Shown: positions 56,301-64,000 of the stretch, piece after piece
Position numbering within the stretch: the first letter of the stretch is position 1
Layout: the number at the start of each line of letters is the position of its first letter
NCBI GenBank assembly: GCA_032719365.1
Contig: CM064874.1
Location: 34,954,716-35,018,715 of the forward strand
DNA: 64,000 nt
Direction: 5' to 3'
From: Prinsepia uniflora
Lineage: Eukaryota > Streptophyta > Magnoliopsida > Rosales > Rosaceae
The notes under the pieces: generated by a model
The model's database searches: none
The model's input: the letters and a program-made list of their open reading frames with translations, nothing else
Told to the model about the DNA's origin: nothing
Translations under genes and position numbers: made by a program

Positions 56301-57658
56301 TAAATTTTTTATATGTGTTTATGAACGTGTTTTGTGATGTCATGAGTGCATTTGTGTGTGTTTACGTATTTGTACGTATTTCAAGATTTCGGCCTTATAC
56401 GGTGCTTATGCGTAGTTGTGATTTCGGTTGAAATGAAATGGTTTTGGATTTGAAAAGGGTAAACTCAGGCTCGAAACCCATTTGGTTTTATCTCGGGAAT
56501 ATGGCCCTATTGATGACCTACGGGTCTGAGTGGTGGTCGCGGCGAGTGCTATGTGCACGGTGACGAATGACACGACGCTCGCCTCCGGACTGGGATTTGT
56601 TCGTTCCGGAGAGGTCACCATGCAAGTTCCATTGTCGAGTAGCCACTAGAGGCTCGACTTCGGGGTGCTAACGGTTCAGGAGATGGATCGGTGATGTGTG
56701 CACCATGATCTAAAGGTGGTCGCGTATGTTGATATGTTCACGGGGACATACCAGGATTGAGTGTGGTCTGGATGGATGGTTGCACACATCACTATGATTG
56801 GAATCGTGACTGACCTTGAGATATCGGGCTTGATGCCCAGTTGGGTCATGAGTTCGGGCTTGAGGCCTAGTTGGTTTACGTTTATGATTTCGGGTTAGAG
56901 ACCCTAAATGGATTTCTGGGTTCATGACAGTTTATGGGAACAGGGCATGAATCCTTTAAAAGGTTTGAAATGTTTTAAGAACAATTTCAAAATGGTTTTT
57001 CATATACCATCCTTATTTATGGATTGTCTCCTCTAGGGAAGGTCGTTGGCTTGAGTGGACCCCAGAGTAGTCACGGAGCACTAACTAAGTGCAGTCGCCT
57101 CCATTTGGTACCTTACTCTCAAGAAGGCTTATGGATTATAACTCTTAGTGAGGACCATTGATCTACGGACATTGACCTGGGTGGACCCTGGGGAGACTTG
57201 GGATTTGAGACCCCAGGTAGCACGCGCGTAGCTTTGGAAACCGTGACATGATTGGTTATATGTTACATTATATGATATACTAGTTTTGGGTTGAGTCCCA
57301 CATGGATTTGGGTAGTGGCCCGTATGATTGATTTCATTTACAATTTTGGGCCAAGGCCCGAATGGTTTGATAAATGGTTTTCGAATGCATGCATGTTGTT
57401 TAGTGAGGGGTATAAATACCTTTTGGGAAAATATTTATATAAATTCTTTGTTTTTCCACTCACAGCTTTTAATGTTTTGAATGCCCTTCAGGTTGATCAC
57501 GGATGTGGGCTGTAGCAGATACCGACACATCGCTATCCTCCTTCGGATCCTGGCATACTCTGAAGCCCCGAGCGGGCTAAAGTCAGAATTTTTCCTGTCA
57601 AACGGGATCAGACGCGTCCCTCGTTAATCCAGGGAGGACTGGGATGGGTACTGACAAG

Positions 57659-57670
57659 TGGTATCAGAGC
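57659..57670 (+). other. K primer-binding site (tRNA-iMet), copy 1
   Basis: TGGTATCAGAGC lies two bases after the CA end of the K 5' LTR. Confidence 0.88.
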
Positions 57671-57711
57671 AGGTTGGCTCATATGATACTCATGGTACTT
57701 TGATACCAAAG

Positions 57712-57723
57712 TGGTATCAGAGC
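57712..57723 (+). other. K primer-binding-site-like copy 2
   Basis: A second perfect TGGTATCAGAGC lies 53 bp after the first. It sits in a locally similar context (AGTGGTATCAGAGC), so the segment looks tandemly duplicated. Confidence 0.8.
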
Positions 57724-60585
57724 GGGTTTTGCTCTCAGTGAGACGCGCAGGTCGAGGATGTGATGTCCTGCAGTGGTAATAGCCCGCCATCAACCTGATA
57801 ATTATGTTAAGAGTAGTAGGATTGAGTGGAATTGAATCATAGTTAGATTACGTTTGGCACAAGGTGCGTTGGTTTAGGGTCCAAATGGTATAGAATGCCG
57901 CATGTTTCGAGGAAGTAGATCCCGAGTAGTATCGATATTCGTGCGAATCCAACGGCTTAGAGTCGCGTAGTTACTCGAGATAGAACCCAGTGAACTAGTA
58001 CACACCGTATGAGGACCTGAGAGGAGGGACCGTCAAGTAGTCATGACGGACATGGATTGGAGCAGCGTGGAATCAGTAGAGTTTGGACGTTAGGGTCGTC
58101 CCCGATAGAATTTCGAAACGGAGATTATACTGCTGGGAGCAGCCAGGCACACGATGACCCTAGTTGAGACTGGTTGGAATAGGAACGTTGATCCTAGTTG
58201 GCATGAGATGCCATGGTTAGGTGTGTCGAATCCCGGAGGGATGTCGACTGGCAGGAGATGCCCGGAGTAGTTTTGTGTGGCATGGTAGGATGCTTTACGC
58301 ATGTAGCAGTTGTGTAGGCTTAGGCACAGAGTATGGCCAAGTCCTTGTGGAGGCCAGTGGCTAGGAGCCGTAGAGTTACGAGGGGATGAGATCCTCAGAC
58401 TGTGGTTACTGATTGTTTGGACATTAGTATTGGAGTATGACAAATTTTTGAAGTTAAGCACTAGGAATCACTTAAGATGGACGTGCTGCAGGGAGTGGTC
58501 GGGTTCGCAATAACCCTAGTTAGTGAGTGATCAGTGTAGGGACCAGGAGAGTGGTACTTATGGATCGGATTCCAAGGTGGACTGATCCGTAGATGTTGTG
58601 TGTTGAACGGTTGGTGCCGTGGTGAGTTGACCGCTTAGATTCGGACTCTCGATGGTATTGTACGTGGGTTGTTTCGGTACAAGCTCGTGGTAGGTTCCAC
58701 CATCGAGGGTGACTTTTTGTTGGTTTTTGAGAATCAGGGGACGTTCGGGGAATATTAATATTCTGGCATGGATTTTCGGGATAGTCATACCTAGAGTCAT
58801 AGGAGTACGAGGGCGGCAGAGCCCTTTCGACCCGAGCAGAGATAAGTGGTGATTGCTCGGTTTGGCCAAGGCTTAGGATTGGTTTGATTCGCACTCTGTG
58901 TGGCGGTGATGCGATGACGATAACGAGGAGAGATAACGAGCCACGAGCTGAGGTTATCTCAGTCGTGATGTGCTCATGGTTGGTTTCTACCACTACACGA
59001 CGAGGAGGATTTGTCGGCTAGTCTAGATTCTTGGGAATAGTAATGGAGATGAACTTGGTGGAACCCAGCAGTGGTTGAAATGGACGGGGACTCTGTCCTA
59101 ATAGTGTATGAGATGACTAAGTTGTGATGAGACAGAATGAAATAATTGGACGACGTGAACAGTGATGGAAGAAGCCTAAGAGAAGCTATAGAAGTGTTTA
59201 ATTCGAAAGGAAAGGATTAAGCATTACAGTAATTATCAGAGAATACTCTTAGTCGGAGAAGGAGACTTCTCGTTTTCTGCTCTTTAGCAGACGGTGCTTG
59301 GTGCCACAGGATGACATAGGATGAATTTTGATGTCATCATCTTGGATTCTCCTTGATTCTTCCCTAGGTGGGATGACGAGGAGTGAGTTGACAACTAAAG
59401 GGTTCAACGAGGGTGTAAGAACCGAACACCTAGGATGTGGGTCAAATTTGAATGATTTGAAGAGCAGAAATTATTTTGCGTCACTTGATGTGGCGAGTGA
59501 GTATCAGAGGAAAGAATGGATTAAGGTGAGTGAGATCGAGTCGTGTGGTAGCTATCAGGATGATCGAGATGATTTGAGGTGTTTGTGGCGACCTTGAGGC
59601 GAGTAGGTCGAGGTCTGGTCGTCATTAGATTGAATTGCCTTACTGTTTAAGCTAAGCTAGGAGCAGAGGAGAATCGTATTGTGGGACAAAATGATTATCC
59701 AACCTCTGTCTTGGATATGTGAAGAGTGTGTATGATCTGTCTTGGTCACGAAGACGGAGTAAGTTGGTAGGGTTCAGTGATTATTGTGAGCGGAGGCTCA
59801 AGTCAAGGATGACTAAGGGAACCCTTCAGTGTAGAGTGTTTTCCCTCATGAGACAAGTAGTAGATTTGGATCCCACATACACCCCGGATGGGTAAGACGT
59901 CGATTGTGTGTCGACAGGACGAGTAGTACGGTTTGAGACTTGAGGTGAGTCCAGATATCAACGGAGATCGCTGAGTGATGCGGGATACGATACGAGTACT
60001 CGAGAGTGAGTCAAGATCAAAGTAGCACAACGAAAGCGTAGTGGAGCCGCGCGTTACCAGCTAGTCACGACCACGACGTGGATTTAGAGGATGTTAGAGG
60101 GCAAATGGTGCTCATCTGAATGATGGATTACGGTTGCGAATTGTGTAAGTGACAAGAGAGGAGATATCGCTCAGTGGGAGCAATGAGGATAATTTTCGGA
60201 TCGGATACTGAATAGTATATCAGCTCCAATTTTCGGATGAGAAGGGTCGTCAGACTGAAATGCTGACTGGGATGTCAGCTTGGAGATGATAGCCCCTAGT
60301 GGAAATACATATTTCAGCCTGATGGTTATAGGATGGAACGTGTTAGAGTGGTAGATTGAAAAGCCAATTTGACGTCAGCTTGGTACTGTTGACCTGTCAA
60401 AGTGCATGACAGGAGAGAAGTCGACATTCATCTTGAGTGAGACTTACGAGCCGAAGTGTGGCTGTGTCGGACGTGTACTTTCACATGAGAGTGCCCGTCT
60501 GCGGGTACATGATTGTATTCCATAGTTTGGTCGTGGAATTGGGTTGGTTTAAATTTCTAGGAAGAAATTCCTTAAGGAGGGGAGG
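57724..60585 (+). other. K internal DNA, no intact coding
   Basis: I find no Gag start, zinc knuckle, protease or integrase motif on the + strand. From about 59350 it is related to the H internal DNA. It ends with AGGAAGAAATTCCTTAAGGA and a purine run (60577-60585), the polypurine tract, before the 3' LTR. Confidence 0.6.
59460..59545 (+). pseudogene. Possible RT remnant in K
   Basis: One frame (part of an open stretch at 59328-59597) reads NYFASLDVASEYQRKEWIKV. This resembles the RT palm motif of A (RYFSKIDLRSGYHQLRI), with Phe, Asp, Ser and Tyr in register. No other RT motif is visible nearby, so it may be chance or the last trace of pol. The H copy of this region is further decayed. Confidence 0.25.
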
Positions 60586-63164
60586 TCGTAACGAACCATT
60601 CCAAATTCTAAGATTAGATTAAGACTTAATTACGTATTATTGGGGCTAATCGGGGATTAGCCGAGGATTAACGAACGTTCAGGGTGAAATTGTGATTTTT
60701 CCCTTGAAGGGGGGTAAAAAGTTGACTTTTAACCTGGGAGGTTCGATGGTCGAGGACCGAGGACCGTTAAGTAGATCAGGTCGGTACGAATCCGTAGACA
60801 GGCGGCACGTCAAAATCTGACATTCGACAGAAAAGTTACGGTTCACGGAAGTTTTGAGGTACTATTCACGATGATACGTTTTACAAGGCAGAAGTGGACT
60901 TTTGTCCTCAAGTGGCCCCAGATCTTTTGAAGTGGCCCAATGGCCGAGTCACAAGTGTCACCCATCCATTGACCCTTTCCCTTCATTCATGCATATCAGC
61001 CTCAATTTCTTTGTTCATCCAAACCAAACCTAAAACCCCCATTTTGTACAACCCACACTCCATACCCCCTAAATCTAATCCGTTGCTGGTGGCATGTGAA
61101 TGAAACAGAGAGGTTGAGGTGAGACAATGATGATGGGGCTAACGGCGTCAACCTTCGTGGACGGTAGCCAGAGACCCGACAAGGTACGGTTTTGAATTCA
61201 AAATCCCATTTTTCGTGTTTAGCCGTTAGAGGTGTTTTCTGGTGATTGGAGGATGTCTTTTGGGTTTGTAGGAAGGTCTAGGGGTGGTTTTGGTTGGTGA
61301 GAAGTGGTTGAGCCACCCTGGGAATGGACAGGAAATTTGGGCCATCGAAAGCAATTCGAGCCAAGAGGTTTTAGGGGGTTTTCCTTCGTTCTAATTACAT
61401 GGTTAGGTTCCTAGGATTGAGACTAAGAGATTAGGATTAAAATGGAAGAAAAAGGACGAAAATTGGTTGAGTTAAGGGGCTGGACCGGTCACGCCAGTCC
61501 AGGCGGACCGGATTACAAAGTTGGACGGGACGGGACCCGATCTGCGCGAGGTAATGGACAATTGTTCCCGACGCGTGGCTTTCACGCGCAGGGCACTCAG
61601 GCTGTGCGTGGGTTCGCGAGAGGCCTCTTTTGGGGAAACTTCCAACACACGAAATTAGCTATTCGATGTAACAAACAATTTGGGACTGGTTTCGTGTCGA
61701 TCAGACATTGTTTTTATATAGTTCGGGACGTCCGATGATTTAGGATCGGGTTTAAAAATAGTTAAAGATTCTGAAAAACTACAGGGCTTTAATGAGGGGT
61801 TATTTAAGTAGTTAGTAACCTGCTATTACGATTTGGAAACGTTTGGGAAACCCGGAGACGGTGATTGGCCAGAGAGAGGCGTATGACACGCGTATCGAGG
61901 TGGCAACTCGGACGGTCTATGAGTGGACCTTGTTTTTTAATTTGATGCCTGCATAAATGTTTTATATGTGTTTATGAACGCGTTTTGTGATGCCATGAGT
62001 GCATTTGTGAGTGTTTACATATTTGTACGTATTTCGAGGTTTCGGCCTTCTACAGTGGTTAAAAGTGTTTGTGGTTTCGGTTTAAATGAAATTGTTTTGG
62101 ATTTGAAAAAGGTAAACTCGGGCATGAGACCCATTTGTTTTTTTCTCGAGCATATGACCCTATTGATGACCTACGGGTCTGAGTCGTGGTCGCGGCGAGT
62201 GCTATGTGCATGGCGACGGACAACAAGACGCTCGCCTCCAGACTGGGATGTGTTCCTTCCAGAGAGGTCACGATGCACGTTCCGTTGTCGAGCAGCCACT
62301 GGAGGCTCAAGTTCGGGGTGCTGATGATTCAGGAGATCGATCGGTGATGTGTGCACTATGATCTAGAGGTGGTCGCGTCGGTTGATATGTTCACGGTGAC
62401 ATACCAGGATTAAGGGCGGTCCTGGACGGATGGTTGTACGCATCACTACGATTGGAATCATGATTGACCCTGAGATATCTGGCTCGATGCCCAGTTGATT
62501 CATGAGTTTGGGCTTGAGGCCCAGTTGATTTACGTTTATGATTCCGGGTAAGAGACCCTAAATGGATTTCTGGGTTAATGATGGTTTGCGGGGACCGGGC
62601 ATGAATCGTTTGAAATGTTTGAAATGTTTTAAGAATGATTTCGAAATGGTTTTTCATATACGATCCTTATTTATGGATTTTCTCCTCCAAGGAGGGTCGT
62701 TGGCCTGGTTGGACCCCCGGAGTAGTCATGGAGCACTAATTGAGTGGAGTCGCCCCTGTCGGGTACTTTACTCACAGGAAGGCTTATGGACTATAACCAC
62801 CAGGGAGGGTCATTGATATGGGGACATTAACTTGGGTGTACCGTGGGGAGACTTGGGATTTGAGACCCCGAGTAGCACGCGCGTAGCTTTGGAAATCGAA
62901 ACAGGATTAGTTATATGTTATAATATATGATATACAGGTTTTAGGCTGAGTCCCACATGGATTTGGGCAATGCCCCGTATGATTGATTTCATTTACAATT
63001 TTGGGCCAAGGCCCTAAAGGTTTGATATATTGTTTTCGAATGCTTGCATGTTTTTTATTGAAGGGTATAAATGTCTATTGTGAAAATGTTTTTATAAATT
63101 CTTTGTTTTGTCCACTCACAGCTTTTAATGTTTTGAATACCCTTCAGGTTGATCAAGGATGCGG
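60586..63164 (+). repeat. K 3' LTR, 3'-truncated
   Basis: It starts TCGTAACGAACC (damaged TGTAACGACCC) right after the polypurine tract. It matches the 5' LTR through the second inner arm (GTCCACTCAC at 63110-63119; first arm ATGAGTGGAC at 61919-61928). It stops at GATGCGG near 63164, about 180 bp before the expected end, where a different LTR copy begins. Confidence 0.82.
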
Positions 63165-64000
63165 CCCTTAAGGGTTTTAACTTAAATTTATGGATTGGAA
63201 TGGATAGGAATTGATAAAATAGGATTAATGGAATTAAAATGGAAGCAAACGGACCGAAAACCATGAGGGAAAACACCTGGACCGGTCACGACGGTCCGGT
63301 TCGGTTCGAACAAGGTGGATCGGCTGATTCACCTGAGGAAGAAGGAAACTGTGCAGGGCGCGTGAGGCCCACGCGCAGTCCCTTTTAGGGGCACGTGCGG
63401 GCACGTGAGGTGTCCTTTGAGGGTGGTTCCAACATGTGAAATCATCTATTCGATCTAACGAACATTTTGGGACTAGTTTCGTGTCAATCGGACATCGTTT
63501 CGATATAGTTCAGGATGTCCGAAGGTTTAGGTTCGTGTTTAAAAATAGTTAGAAATTCCAAAAAATTACGAGGCTTTAGTGAGGGGTTATATAAGTAGTT
63601 AGTAACCCTCTAAATTAATTTGGACAGGTTCGGGAGATGCTTTTGGCACGCGTATCGAGGCGCGACTTCAGACGGTCTGTGAGTGGACCTTTCTTTCGAA
63701 ATTGATGCATCCATAAATGTTTATAAATTATTTTAATACGTATTTTATGTTTCCATGAGTGAAAATTGTCTGTGGTAGCCTAGGATTTACGTATTTGTAC
63801 GTATTTCAAGATTTTCGATTTTATACGATGCATATACGTTCCATATTTTCAACGAGGGTTTAATGAATGGATTTTGGATTTGAAAATATGAAATCGGGCA
63901 TGAGACCCATTTGATTTACGAACTCTCGGACTTGTAGTTCATTTGATTTTACGAGGAATCGGACCTAGGGTCCATTTGAGCCATACGATCGGACCGAGGG
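63165..64000 (+). mobile_element. Element M: partial LTR of the J/H family
   Basis: It starts abruptly in the middle of an LTR: from about 63185 it matches LTR J from about 47505 on. It contains GTGAGTGGAC (63679-63688) and the start of the mini-hairpin array (GGGC, GGAC arms, from 63895), and runs out of the window. The junction with K suggests a deletion between two related LTRs. Confidence 0.75.

Larger units (their letters stand above)
51912..57656 (+). repeat. K 5' LTR, split by solo LTR L
   Basis: It starts TGTAACGACCCGTCCCG (51912-52070), continues after L at 55094, and ends GGGTACTGACA before the primer site. Without L it is about 2.7 kb. The inner pair is GTTAGTGGAC (56266-56275) and TTCCACTCAC (57454-57463), each with one change from the consensus. 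It matches the K 3' LTR from 60586. Confidence 0.85.
51912..63164 (+). mobile_element. Element K: LTR element with no clear coding region
   Basis: It has a 5' LTR (interrupted by L), two primer-site copies, about 2.9 kb of internal DNA, a polypurine tract and a 3' LTR that is cut at about 63164. The LTRs belong to the same superfamily as G/H/J. The internal DNA has no gag or complete pol, so K is either a non-autonomous (LARD-like) element or a heavily decayed one. The right end and target duplication were lost at the junction with M. Confidence 0.75.

Noticed and set aside
57659..57723. tRNA-like matches (TGGTATCAGAGC)
   Set aside because: These are primer-binding sites at LTR ends, not tRNA genes. 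There is no cloverleaf or promoter box around them.
58520..58993. 157-codon minus-strand frame in K
   Set aside because: There is no domain, it lies antisense to the element, and it is not visible as a frame in the related H internal DNA.

Overview
This window looks like plant nuclear heterochromatin. It is almost wholly transposable elements, and I see no host gene, rRNA or tRNA gene. The evidence for a plant is Ty3/gypsy elements of the chromovirus (Tekay/Del) type with tRNA-iMet primer sites (TGGTATCAGAGC) and a chromodomain, an Athila/Tat-type leader with a tRNA-Asp-like primer site, and a broken endogenous caulimovirid (plant pararetrovirus) copy. I assign letters to the elements for reference.

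Layout. 1-1169: tail of an LTR (E) cut by the window edge, sitting inside the 5' LTR of element D. D (+ strand, to 33083) has a primer site at 2725, a gag stub, a decayed protease and a complete 3' LTR. Inside D lies element A (3070-27313, - strand), a full chromovirus with decayed gag-pro-pol. A's gag is split by element B (9288-23890, - strand), which has LTRs and a gag but no pol. B in turn contains element C (12273-19402, - strand), LTRs around under 1 kb of non-coding DNA. A, B and C each have a perfect 5-bp target duplication (CCTTA, GGAAC, CCTTG), so the order of insertion is A, then B, then C.

33098-34948 is a solo LTR (F; duplication TCTAT). 34954-36537 and 44697-45780 are two halves of an endogenous pararetrovirus: zinc knuckle, protease and reverse transcriptase, all broken. 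They are separated by solo LTR G (36543-44691; AAAGA), which itself contains the deleted element H (39527-44441; AAATA). 45781-51911 is an Athila/Tat-like LTR and leader (N), interrupted by solo LTR J (46545-49692). 51912-63164 is element K (+ strand, no clear coding), with solo LTR L (52071-55088) in its 5' LTR. 63165-64000 is part of another J/H-type LTR (M).

The most unusual signal is in the LTRs. Most share a concentric inverted-repeat architecture: imperfect inverted repeats of about 30 bp at the LTR ends; an inner inverted pair GTGAGTGGAC / GTCCACTCAC with TGCATGCA just inside it; and between these, arrays of small hairpins whose stems differ but stay complementary while the loops stay constant. 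The clearest cases are the CTGGG-loop hairpins of G and the ACGTCGTAGATC-loop hairpins of D. This pattern of compensatory change occurs in several diverged LTR families here and is the part I would check first.
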